In this document: positions 1 to 6,690 of the stretch, in pieces | How positions within the stretch are numbered: position 1 is the stretch's first letter | Layout: every line of letters starts with the position of its first letter | Assembly: GCA_937880805.1 (NCBI GenBank) | Contig: CALGRR010000125.1 | Location: 1 to 22,279 of the forward strand | Source: an uncultured Clostridia bacterium | GTDB taxonomy: Bacteria; Bacillota; Clostridia; Oscillospirales; Acutalibacteraceae | Direction: 5' to 3' | Length of the DNA stretch: 22,279 bases | The notes under the pieces: model-generated | Databases searched by the model: none | What the model was told of the DNA's origin: nothing | The model's input: only the letters and a program-made list of their open reading frames with translations | Position numbers and translations under genes: made by a program

Positions 1-340
1 ATAAATAATATATATAAATATATTTATATTATAAATGAAATGTTTCTTGCAATATATAATTAACTATTAGTGTATAATTAAATTCATATACATAAATATA
101 TGCAGTAAAGCAGTTGACCTTTACAGGCAAAAGGTGTAAAGTTTAAAAACTTTCATATGTGGAAAACTCCGTGGAAAATGTGGATAACTTTCACGATTTA
201 TTCTTGTTTAGAATTAAAACCGTAAGGTTTTCCACTTTACAAGTGTTTTTATTTCTGATTAGGAATAATTTTATGCAGTATATACTGCATATATGTGTGG
301 ATAAGTTTTGCAAGTTAAAGTGAATATTCCGTCATTTTTT
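1..340. other. AT-rich region with a cluster of five DnaA-box-like sites
   Basis: No gene is visible here. About the first 110 bases are nearly all A/T, with runs of alternating TA. Then come TGTGGAAAA (158-166), CGTGGAAAA (170-178), TGTGGATAA (179-187), TTTTCCACT (228-236) and TGTGGATAA (296-304). The two TGTGGATAA copies are exact complements of the DnaA box TTATCCACA; the other three differ from it by one to three bases. There is also an 18-bp perfect palindrome at 273-290 and a small inverted repeat, AAAGTTT/AAACTTT, at 138-153. An AT-rich unwinding region beside clustered DnaA boxes is what a Firmicutes oriC or a DnaA-binding control cluster looks like. Against oriC, most genes to the right run toward this region, which would be head-on to a fork leaving it. 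dnaA itself is not in the window. Confidence 0.55.
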
Positions 341-353
341 GTGAGCACAACAA

Positions 354-396
354 AAAAACGCATTGAGTGAACCAACGGTTTTCTCAATGCGTTTTT
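354..396 (-). terminator. Rho-independent terminator after the 406-1563 phosphoesterase
   Basis: A 14-bp perfect stem, AAAAACGCATTGAG (354-367) paired with CTCAATGCGTTTTT (383-396), encloses a 15-base loop. On the minus strand the stem is followed by a T run, about 10 bases past the phosphoesterase stop codon. The A/T-rich flanks on both sides mean it could also stop rightward transcription. Confidence 0.85.
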
Positions 397-405
397 ATTC
401 TTATT

Positions 406-1563
406 TTACATAAATCTTCCGTTTTTGCTCTGTGAAATATCAACGGAGCCATCCTCTTTTATGCGGGTTACGGTAACTCCGTGATTCCAGTATTTTTCAG
501 GAACATCCTTTCTTTCTCCGTAATGATAAAGATTATAGCAAAGCTCCTGATTATAAACCAGATAAATTCCTTTATAAAGAGCACACCAATCGTTAACGTG
601 GTCGTGTCCGCAGAAAACAGCCTGAGTGCTTCCCTTTTCAAGAAACGCATCAAACAATCCGCTGTTATAAGGTGAGCTTCCGACACTCTCAAGCATTTCG
701 CCGTAAAGGATTTCACATTCTCCCGTGGGCACATAAACACCGTTTCCGTCATCCTTGAATGCAAGCTCATATTCCTTAACGGGAATATGCATATATGCCA
801 TTGATTTGAAATCTCCGTATTTCGCTTTCAGCGAATCAATTTCATTTTTATAGAAATCAATCTGTTCCTTCTTGATAAAATCATAGCCCTGAATATCCTT
901 GGGAAGTCCGTATTGTGCGGTATATTCCTCTCTTATATCACGGCCCGAATCAAACATAAACAACGCCTGCCTGAGCTTGCCGTTTTTGCCGTGAATTCTT
1001 ACCGAATAGTTGCCGTAGCCAAACAAATCCTTGGGACCGTGCTTTGCAAGGCAATGCTCATAATCCGAAAAGCTTTTCATCATCAGATATTTATAAAAGC
1101 CCTTTTCTTCCCTCACCTCGTGATTGCCGAAAATAATGGTCCAATACACGCCGATTTCTTCCATCATCTGTGCAAACTGAATTGCATCAATCTGCTGGAA
1201 TTTTGAAAGAATAATATCACCGGTTAAAACAACAAGGTCGGGCTTGATTGCTTCAAGATGCTTAACAAAATAATAAATTGTTTTATAATTAAGCTCGTGA
1301 TTCTCATCAATGTGGAAATCCGTGCTTGAAACTATAACGAAATCTTCATCGGTTATGTTGCCGTTTTCATCAACCTTTGCAATATCGGTTGAAAATTCAT
1401 TTTCAGAAAGCACCTTAACTCTGCTTCCTATATGCTTCGGGTTTGCCCTGCTGCAAAAAAGTGCCTTGGGATATTTGCCGCCCGAAAATTTGAAAACAGC
1501 CTTTTCTGCCGCAAGCCAGATTTTTATCAGACTCTGTCTGACAAAAGCCCATAAATTATACAT
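406..1563 (-). CDS. Calcineurin-like metallophosphoesterase
   Basis: A 385-residue protein with the full set of calcineurin-type metal-binding motifs: D82-x-H84, G115-D116, G146-N-H-E149, H259 and G319-H-D-H322. These bind two metal ions and hydrolyse phosphoesters. The overall arrangement resembles the Dcr2/purple-acid-phosphatase-29-like branch, but the substrate cannot be read from sequence. Residues 8-25 are hydrophobic to amphipathic and may be a weak membrane anchor rather than a cleaved signal. The ATG has GGAG about 10 bases upstream. A strong promoter lies 25-53 bases upstream and a terminator follows the stop, so it is probably monocistronic. Family assignment is firm; biological role is unknown. 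Confidence 0.85.
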   Translation of the reverse strand: MYNLWAFVRQSLIKIWLAAEKAVFKFSGGKYPKALFCSRANPKHIGSRVKVLSENEFSTDIAKVDENGNITDEDFVIVSSTDFHIDENHELNYKTIYYFVKHLEAIKPDLVVLTGDIILSKFQQIDAIQFAQMMEEIGVYWTIIFGNHEVREEKGFYKYLMMKSFSDYEHCLAKHGPKDLFGYGNYSVRIHGKNGKLRQALFMFDSGRDIREEYTAQYGLPKDIQGYDFIKKEQIDFYKNEIDSLKAKYGDFKSMAYMHIPVKEYELAFKDDGNGVYVPTGECEILYGEMLESVGSSPYNSGLFDAFLEKGSTQAVFCGHDHVNDWCALYKGIYLVYNQELCYNLYHYGERKDVPEKYWNHGVTVTRIKEDGSVDISQSKNGRFM

Positions 1564-1587
1564 AACATATCATCTCCAATCTAAAAT

Positions 1588-1616
1588 ATTATATTTCTTT
1601 AGGTTTTTAAAGTCAA
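1588..1616 (-). promoter_or_regulatory. Sigma-A promoter for the 406-1563 phosphoesterase
   Basis: On the minus strand, TTGACT (1611-1616) is separated by 17 bases from TATAAT (1588-1593), 5/6 and 6/6 matches to consensus. It lies 25 bases upstream of the ATG. No operator-like repeat is obvious around it. Confidence 0.75.
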
Positions 1617-1740
1617 CATCTGAAGATAATTCTTTCGTGAATTTTATTTTGTTCGCCTGCATATTATCTTATAAAGAACAGATGATTTTAAAATTTCTGT
1701 CAATTTAAGTCGGCAGAAATCACTATTTATTGTGTATATC

Positions 1741-1773
1741 GATATTGACAATATCAATATGTTGTGGTATTAT
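1741..1773 (+). promoter_or_regulatory. Upstream promoter with a 15-bp palindrome over the -35
   Basis: TTGACA (1745-1750), a 17-base spacer and TATTAT (1768-1773) make a good sigma-A promoter pointing at the small gene at 1890. The -35 hexamer sits inside a perfect interrupted palindrome, GATATTG-A-CAATATC (1741-1755), which could be a repressor site or chance in AT-rich DNA. It lies about 117 bases upstream of the start codon, so it would be a second, more distal promoter. Confidence 0.5.
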
Positions 1774-1801
1774 AAATACAAGCAAAAAATCTCAAAAAAT
1801 T

Positions 1802-1864
1802 CGAACATTTGTATTGACAAACGAATGTTCGTCTGCTATAATAAAGTCACAGAACAAATGTTTC
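1802..1864 (+). promoter_or_regulatory. Consensus promoter with three LexA-like (SOS) boxes
   Basis: TTGACA (1814-1819), 17 bases and TATAAT (1837-1842) form a perfect sigma-A promoter. Three 14-mers fit the Bacillus LexA consensus CGAACRNRYGTTYC: AGAACAAATGTTTC (1851-1864, 13/14) over the expected transcript start; CAAACGAATGTTCG (1818-1831, 12/14) over the end of the -35 and the spacer; and CGAACATTTGTATT (1802-1815, 11/14) overlapping the -35. A repressor bound there would block RNA polymerase, so the downstream gene is predicted to be induced by DNA damage. The pattern is directly visible; LexA binding is inferred. Confidence 0.75.
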
Positions 1865-1889
1865 CACTTAAAGTAAGGGGGATTTAAAT

Positions 1890-2177
1890 ATGTCAAATGC
1901 AGATATTATCAGAACAGCTCTCGAATTTGCTGCCGCAGTTGCAGTTGTTTTATGCTTCGTTTTTGAAAAGAAGCTTATCAGATTTGAAACAAATGTTGCA
2001 AAATTTTTCAAGGCTGTTGCCCGCACCTACCGTGCCAACAAGCAGCAGAAGCTCAATTATGCATATGCAAGTGCAAACGTGCAGTCAAGAGCACCTGCAG
2101 ACCTTGAAGAGGATTATGAAGAGGTTGCAGCATTCACCGTTATAAGCGGCGGTAAAAGCTCCGAAAGAGTAGCATAA
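1890..2177 (+). CDS. Small single-pass membrane protein, predicted SOS-induced
   Basis: A 95-residue protein. The ATG follows AAGGGGG (1875-1881) at 8 bases. Residues about 6-26 form one hydrophobic helix, with almost no residues before it; the next stretch is basic (K27, K28, R31, then K and R through residue 54) and the tail is acidic around residues 71-79. This predicts a short N-terminus outside and a cytoplasmic basic/acidic tail. No LysM or other known domain is seen. The promoter carries three LexA-like boxes. Small one-helix membrane proteins under LexA often delay division (YneA in Bacillus, SidA in Caulobacter); a similar role is a reasonable guess, not a homology claim. It is monocistronic, closed by a terminator. 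Confidence 0.8.
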   Translation: MSNADIIRTALEFAAAVAVVLCFVFEKKLIRFETNVAKFFKAVARTYRANKQQKLNYAYASANVQSRAPADLEEDYEEVAAFTVISGGKSSERVA

Positions 2178-2194
2178 AGTGCAAGTTTATATAT

Positions 2195-2232
2195 AAATCA
2201 GGCATCGGTTCTTTGAAACCGATGCCTGATTT
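2195..2232. terminator. Bidirectional terminator between the small membrane gene and pncB
   Basis: A 16-bp perfect stem, AAATCAGGCATCGGTT (2195-2210) and AACCGATGCCTGATTT (2217-2232), with a 6-base loop. T-rich sequence follows on the plus strand, and the complementary A-rich flank serves the minus strand. It starts 17 bases after the plus-strand stop and ends 2 bases before the pncB stop codon, so both convergent genes share it. Confidence 0.9.
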
Positions 2233-2233
2233 T

Positions 2234-3685
2234 TTATTTCATATTGTTTTTATTAAGCAATCTCTGCTTTTCATCCCACAAAGCCTGCGAAAGGTCAACA
2301 TAATAATTATGGGGATTTTCAAAACGGGTAACCTCATCCCAGAGTGTATCAACCTGAGCCTTGCAATACGCCTTGATTTCGTTTATATCCTTCTTTTTGT
2401 ATACGCATTCGCCTTTTGCAAAAACGGGCTCAAGAAGCTCTCTGACCGTGAAATCGGTTACTTCCTTGCGTTTCCAAGTGTAATCGGGATCAAAAAGCTC
2501 ATAGGGCTTTGTTTCGTCGATAACCTCTTTTGAGAGTGTCATCAGGTCTGCAATAGCCTTTCCGCTTTCTTTATCATAAAGTCTGTAAACCCTTTTATTG
2601 CAGGGGGTTGTAATCTTCTGAACATTTTCACTGAGCTTGATTTTAGGAATAACCTCTCCGTCCTTTTCAACGGCAACAAGCTTATAAACGCCGCCGAGAA
2701 CGGGGCTTGATGATGAAGTTATGAGTCTTTCGCCAACACCGTAGGAATCAACCTTTGCTCCCTGACGGTGCATATCGCGGATTATATATTCATCAAGCGA
2801 GTTCGATGCAACAATCGAGCAATCGGGATAGCCTGCCTCATCAAGCATCTTGCGTGCCTTGCGTGATAAATAGGCAATATCGCCGCTGTCTATTCTTATT
2901 CCCTTGGGTCTTTTGCCCATAGGCTTGAGAACCTCATCAAAGGTTTTGATTGCGTTGGGAATGCCGGATTTCAAAACATTATAGGTATCAACAAGCAGAG
3001 TGCAGCTGTCGGGATACTCTTTTGCATATGCCATAAATGCTTCAAGCTCACTGTCGAAAAGCTGAACCCAGCTGTGAGCCATTGTGCCGAGTGCGGGAAC
3101 ACCGAAAAGCTCATCCGAGATTGTGCAGGCAGTTCCCGCACAGCCTCCGATATAAGCTGCTCTTGCACCGTAAATTGCTCCGTCAAAGCCCTGCGCTCTT
3201 CTTGAACCGAATTCCATTACCGCCCTGCCGTCTGCAGCACGGGAAACTCTGTTTGCCTTTGTTGCGATAAGGCTCTGATGATTTATGCACAGAAGCACCA
3301 TTGTTTCAATAAACTGGGCCTGAATAACGGGGCCCTTAACCTTAACGATGGGTTCACCCGGAAAAACGGGAGTGCCCTCGGGAATTGCCCATACATCGCA
3401 TTCAAACTTAAAGTTTTTAAGATAATCAAGGAACTCTTCACCGAAGCCCTTGCCTCTGAGATACTCAATATCCTCATTTGTAAAATGAAGATTTGAAAGA
3501 TACTCAACAAGCTGCTCAAGACCCGCAGCTATAACAAATCCGCCGCCGTCGGGCACCTTTCGGAAAAACATATCAAAATATGCAACGGTATCTTTGAAGT
3601 TGTTTTTAAAATATCCGTTTGCCATTGTTATCTCATAAAAATCGGTAAGCATAGTGAGATTTCTTGCGAGCTTCTCATTATTCAC
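2234..3685 (-). CDS. pncB: Nicotinate phosphoribosyltransferase
   Basis: Joins nicotinate to phosphoribosyl pyrophosphate with ATP hydrolysis to make nicotinate mononucleotide, the entry step of the Preiss-Handler NAD salvage route, in the cytoplasm. Family blocks are clear: TDFYEITMANGYF near the N-terminus, a YGARAAYIGG segment, the GTMAHSWVQ block carrying the histidine that is phosphorylated during catalysis, and GIRIDSGD, a phosphoribosyl-binding segment. About 483 residues, normal for Firmicutes enzymes. A longer GTG start at 3694 exists, but AAGGGA lies only about 2 bases before it; the GTG at 3685 sits about 10 bases after the same site and is preferred. Monocistronic, with its own promoter. 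Confidence 0.93.
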   Translation of the reverse strand: MNNEKLARNLTMLTDFYEITMANGYFKNNFKDTVAYFDMFFRKVPDGGGFVIAAGLEQLVEYLSNLHFTNEDIEYLRGKGFGEEFLDYLKNFKFECDVWAIPEGTPVFPGEPIVKVKGPVIQAQFIETMVLLCINHQSLIATKANRVSRAADGRAVMEFGSRRAQGFDGAIYGARAAYIGGCAGTACTISDELFGVPALGTMAHSWVQLFDSELEAFMAYAKEYPDSCTLLVDTYNVLKSGIPNAIKTFDEVLKPMGKRPKGIRIDSGDIAYLSRKARKMLDEAGYPDCSIVASNSLDEYIIRDMHRQGAKVDSYGVGERLITSSSSPVLGGVYKLVAVEKDGEVIPKIKLSENVQKITTPCNKRVYRLYDKESGKAIADLMTLSKEVIDETKPYELFDPDYTWKRKEVTDFTVRELLEPVFAKGECVYKKKDINEIKAYCKAQVDTLWDEVTRFENPHNYYVDLSQALWDEKQRLLNKNNMK

Positions 3686-3727
3686 GGTAAGCACTTCCCT
3701 TTTTTTTGGATATAATTATTATGCATT

Positions 3728-3756
3728 ATTTTATACTTTTCAAACTAATATGTCAA
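3728..3756 (-). promoter_or_regulatory. Promoter of pncB
   Basis: On the minus strand, TTGACA (3751-3756) and TAAAAT (3728-3733) are 17 bases apart, giving a leader of about 35 bases before the chosen GTG. No NiaR-type operator or NAD riboswitch could be recognised between the promoter and the gene. Confidence 0.6.
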
Positions 3757-3933
3757 CATATGAAACCACAATTTAGACACAATCCGTTTGGAGTGTATAA
3801 TTTAATTGCCCTGAAGAATTTTCTAAAACAATTAATATATTTTCAAAAATAGTAAAAAACTATTGCATTTTTATACAAATTATGATAAAGTATTGCTTGT
3901 ACGGCGCAAATAATGCGTTTAGTTTAATTGGTA

Positions 3934-3960
3934 TTGCAAAAATTATACTGATTGTATAAT
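3934..3960 (+). promoter_or_regulatory. Probable promoter of the XRE-family gene
   Basis: TATAAT (3955-3960) is a perfect -10. The best -35 is TTGCAA (3934-3939) with a short 15-base spacer, so the promoter may be weak or need an activator. It rules out translation from the ATG-like start at 3952, which would lie within or before the -10. Confidence 0.45.
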
Positions 3961-4005
3961 ATGGCGGTAATTTTTTTGGCAAACGGCACTCAGGAGGTAC
4001 TATTT

Positions 4006-4254
4006 ATGAGAATCAGAAAGCAGGCACTTGGCGACAGAAACATTGTTGGTGCCAAGGTTGAAGCAAGACGCAAAGAAATCAATATGAAGCAGAAGGATTT
4101 GCTCACTCAGCTTCAGATAAAAGGTATTGACTTAAACGCTTCGGGTCTTTCCAAGCTTGAAGGTCAGCTTCGATATGTTACGGATTTTGAAATTAAGGCT
4201 CTTTCAGAAGTTCTTGATATGAGCGTAACAGAGCTTCTCGGTATTGAAGAATAA
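4006..4254 (+). CDS. Small XRE/Cro-type helix-turn-helix protein
   Basis: An 82-residue DNA-binding protein, essentially one Cro/CI-type helix-turn-helix domain. Residues about 12-42 hold the first helices (RRKEINMKQKDLLTQLQ, then the recognition-helix area around GIDLNASGLSKLEG), followed by the typical C-terminal helix ending in LSEVLDMSVTELLG. No ligand or oligomerisation domain is present. The start is set by AGGAGGT (3992-3998) 7 bases before ATG 4006; an in-frame upstream start at 3952 has no such site and overlaps the promoter. It is a lone gene, so its target could be its own promoter or elsewhere. Family is firm; target unknown. Confidence 0.85.
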   Translation: MRIRKQALGDRNIVGAKVEARRKEINMKQKDLLTQLQIKGIDLNASGLSKLEGQLRYVTDFEIKALSEVLDMSVTELLGIEE

Positions 4255-4262
4255 CATAAATG

Positions 4263-4471
4263 GGGCTGTCTCACGAAGCGAAGAACAAAAGAAACGTAAT
4301 AAAATAAAATTGGCTTGCAGAGGAAAACAAACCTTTGCAAGCCTTTTAAATTGCAATATATAATTAAATTAATATATTCTGTGTTTCTTTTTAGCCGTTT
4401 TTTCCGACTCGACGTATCGCATACGCCTGTCATCGGAAGAAAACGGCTTCTTCATCTCCGTGAAACAGCCC
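4263..4471. repeat. Foldback element with GGGCTG-type terminal inverted repeats
   Basis: The ends are GGGCTGTCTCACG (4263-4275) and CGTGAAACAGCCC (4459-4471), inverted repeats matching at 12 of 13 positions. Inside are two stem-loops: 4312-4343 (12 bp, terminator-like) and AGCCGTTTTTTCCGA (4393-4407) with TCGGAAGAAAACGGCT (4433-4448), which itself encloses a small CGTAT/ATACG hairpin (4413-4425). The 209-bp element occupies nearly the whole gap between two converging genes, from 8 bases after one stop to 9 bases before the other. It codes for nothing evident. It may be a MITE-like repeat, a compound terminator or a structured RNA. Confidence 0.5.
4312..4347 (+). terminator. Terminator of the XRE-family gene
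   Basis: GGCTTGCAGAGG (4312-4323) pairs with CCTTTGCAAGCC (4332-4343) over 12 positions including one G-U pair, with an 8-base A-rich loop followed by TTTT. It lies about 57 bases after the stop codon, inside the larger foldback element. Confidence 0.75.
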
Positions 4472-4480
4472 TTTGATTTT

Positions 4481-5227
4481 TTATCTTTTTATACCCTCTT
4501 CAACTGCAATGTGTGCGCATATTTTAAGAAGCTCCGTTATTTCGGGGCCGATTTCTTCGGGATAAAACGGATTCTCTCTTACATCCTCGCCGAATATCAT
4601 TTCATAAAAGCAGGCACTTGCAAGATAACAGCCAAGCTCATTTCCGTGCATACCGTCTCTTGTGAGCTTATCGCCTATAAGAGTCTGCCTTGCAGTCTGC
4701 CACGCTCTTCCACTGGGAATAAACAAATCAATATCGGCATCAAGGGCCGCCTCTACGCAGGCACGGGTCAATTCCGCATACATTTCATCCTGACTGTTTC
4801 CGTAATTTCCGAAAGCGGGATTCTTGCATCCGTTTTCATATGCCCAGGTCTGATGAAACATTATTTTTGCCTGCGGCTGCATCATACGGCAATATTCGGC
4901 AAGCTCACCAAGATAGGGCGAATAGCTTTCTTTTATTCCGCTGAGGGGGCTGCATTGCTGCAGAGTTATTACATCCCACTCCTCATCCTCAACCGCCTCA
5001 TGAAGAGCAACGCCGTCGGGCCTGCTCATTTCGGTTTCATACGGAAGAAAAACCTCATAGAAATAATCCTGGTTTTCTTCGCTCCAGTTAGTCCAATGCT
5101 GCTCAAGAGAGCAGCCGCCTATATGAAGATTGCAAAGCAGCAATTCCTTGCCCGCCGCCTTTGCCATATGAGGCAGATATGTGTGAGCATCGGTTGAAAA
5201 GCTGTTGCCGATTGATAAAACATTCAT
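4481..5227 (-). CDS. DUF4886-type SGNH hydrolase-like protein
   Basis: A 248-residue cytoplasmic-looking protein (no signal peptide) with the SGNH-esterase layout. Block I is IGNSFSTDA with the nucleophile candidate S9; the second block is LHIGGCSLEQHW (G38); the usual GxND block is replaced by LQQCSPLSG (Q90-Q91); and the final D191-G-M-H194 supplies the Asp/His pair. The HQTWAY and YGNSQDEMY segments are typical of DUF4886 proteins. Expected chemistry is ester or acetyl-group hydrolysis, perhaps on a carbohydrate, but the substrate is unknown. Its ATG overlaps the stop of the upstream membrane protein by one base (TAATG), so the two are translationally coupled and probably act together. Confidence 0.75.
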   Translation of the reverse strand: MNVLSIGNSFSTDAHTYLPHMAKAAGKELLLCNLHIGGCSLEQHWTNWSEENQDYFYEVFLPYETEMSRPDGVALHEAVEDEEWDVITLQQCSPLSGIKESYSPYLGELAEYCRMMQPQAKIMFHQTWAYENGCKNPAFGNYGNSQDEMYAELTRACVEAALDADIDLFIPSGRAWQTARQTLIGDKLTRDGMHGNELGCYLASACFYEMIFGEDVRENPFYPEEIGPEITELLKICAHIAVEEGIKR

Positions 5228-6573
5228 TATTTTTCACCTTTTACTATTTTTCCGAGAAACTGTTTATCCTTTTCGCTGTTGCACCGTTCCATAACAACAA
5301 AATAAATTGTTACAAGGAAAAGATACGGGAACGGAACAAAAATTCCGGGATTTACAAATGACATCATTTCAAGCCCGATATATGATAAAAACATTGCAAT
5401 ATTGAAAAATGTGAAGTTCTTTGCAAGAGTTCTTATTCTGAGATAAAGCAAATATCCGTAAGCCGCAACGCCGAAAACGCCGAAGCTGCCGATAACCTGA
5501 ATAGGTGAGCAATGATACCAGCAAAGAGTGAATTCGGCATTGTGGTGAACATCGCTGTTTCCCATATAGCCTATTCCCCTGCCAAAAAGCGGGTTGGCAA
5601 GAAAATCTCCTATTCCTCTCGGAATAAGCTCCAATCTTATTGCGTTTTCAGACGGATTCAAAAGACGCTCAAGCGTGTAGCTTACCATATCAATAAGAAG
5701 CTGCCGCATAATAAACGCCGCTAAAAGGCACGCTGCACTTATAATGACAATGGCTATTCTGTGACGTTTATCAACAATCAGCATAACCGCCATACAAATC
5801 ACAAGCTCTATAAGCCCGAATATCATTCCTCCCCTTGAGCCGGTGAGGAGAATTGCACCGTAGGAAAGCATTCCGATAAAAAAATATCCGAATTTCCGTG
5901 CGGAAAGATAAAATGCAAACGGCATTGCAAGCATAAGCATTGTTGAGCCGTTATTTCTCCATTGAAACGGCAGAATATCAAAGCCGCCGCTGAGCTCTGA
6001 TGCTCTGCTTATATATTCCTCCGCAAGGCAGAAGCTGAGCAAAAGAACAGCACTCACCATCATTTTTGCAAATCTGCCGGAAAAATCATAGTCATACTCT
6101 TTATCAAGTGCTCCGCCCATATATGAATAAACAAAAAGCATTCCGAAGCCGAGCATTACTATATAAAATATTGAGGTTAAAGAAAAATATTCCTTTGCTG
6201 TGATTATTCCCACACCGCCGAGTGTTACCGCAAGAGAGGTTGCAAGAATGCCGTTAAAGCAGCTGCCTTTTCTGAATTTGAACTTATACAAAATAAAATG
6301 TGAAAAAACCAGCACACCCGCAATAACTGCAAGATACCAATATTTCATAAAATCATCAAAGGAATGCTTGCATCTTATTGCAAAGCAAAAGGTGAGCATA
6401 ACGCCCTGAAGAGGCACAAGCCAATCATCAATAAGGGTCATTGAAAAACCGATGATTATGGCAAATATGAGCGTGCCCAAAACCTCTGTGCCCGTTATAA
6501 CAACCAGGCAGGCAAGAGCAAAAAGTATAACGGTATACCAATCGGAAACCAAAAACTTTCTTATTCTTTCCAT
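5227..6573 (-). CDS. O-antigen ligase/polymerase-like membrane protein
   Basis: A 448-residue polytopic membrane protein with about 10-12 hydrophobic segments. LLTGSRGGMIFGLIEL (about residues 242-257) matches the conserved core of the Wzy/WaaL family, and a long loop follows (about 295-350, including ENAIRLELIPRG and NPLFGRGIGYMG, then HHNAEF), as in glycan ligases and polymerases where the large loop carries the catalytic residues. It probably polymerises or attaches undecaprenyl-linked glycan at the outer membrane face; in a Firmicute the product would be a capsule or wall polysaccharide. The ATG follows GAGG at 5 bases. It is first in a two-gene unit with the SGNH-like gene. No glycosyltransferases are nearby, so the pathway is incomplete here. 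Confidence 0.8.
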   Translation of the reverse strand: MERIRKFLVSDWYTVILFALACLVVITGTEVLGTLIFAIIIGFSMTLIDDWLVPLQGVMLTFCFAIRCKHSFDDFMKYWYLAVIAGVLVFSHFILYKFKFRKGSCFNGILATSLAVTLGGVGIITAKEYFSLTSIFYIVMLGFGMLFVYSYMGGALDKEYDYDFSGRFAKMMVSAVLLLSFCLAEEYISRASELSGGFDILPFQWRNNGSTMLMLAMPFAFYLSARKFGYFFIGMLSYGAILLTGSRGGMIFGLIELVICMAVMLIVDKRHRIAIVIISAACLLAAFIMRQLLIDMVSYTLERLLNPSENAIRLELIPRGIGDFLANPLFGRGIGYMGNSDVHHNAEFTLCWYHCSPIQVIGSFGVFGVAAYGYLLYLRIRTLAKNFTFFNIAMFLSYIGLEMMSFVNPGIFVPFPYLFLVTIYFVVMERCNSEKDKQFLGKIVKGEK

Positions 6574-6603
6574 ACAAACCTCAATTTATTTTATATTACC
6601 TAT

Positions 6604-6632
6604 AATATATAACAAGCTTTTTGTAAAGTCAA
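6604..6632 (-). promoter_or_regulatory. Promoter of the O-antigen-ligase-like / SGNH unit
   Basis: On the minus strand, TTGACT (6627-6632) and TATATT (6604-6609) are 17 bases apart, ending about 30 bases before the ATG. Confidence 0.6.
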
Positions 6633-6658
6633 TGAAAGTTACAATTTTGTAAGATTTA

Positions 6659-6687
6659 AAAGCCGCAATCCGTTGGACTGCGGCTTT
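6659..6687 (-). terminator. Terminator of the potABCD operon
   Basis: AAAGCCGCA (6659-6667) pairs with TGCGGCTTT (6679-6687), extended by TCC/GGA after one mismatch, with a 3-base loop. On the minus strand the stem ends in a TTTT run, 4 bases after the potD stop. Confidence 0.85.
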
Positions 6688-6690
6688 GAT

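Noticed and set aside
406..1563. Duplication of the two phosphoesterases (406-1563 and 11861-13228)
   Set aside because: They share only the metal-binding motifs; the rest of the sequences and their N-terminal regions differ, so they are not a recent duplication.
3952..4005. Longer N-terminus of the XRE-family protein starting at 3952
   Set aside because: That codon overlaps the TATAAT box and has no ribosome site; AGGAGGT is placed for ATG 4006.
4460..5197. 245-codon open frame on the plus strand
   Set aside because: It lies opposite the DUF4886 gene, which has full motifs and a coupled start; the plus frame has no recognisable domain or ribosome site.
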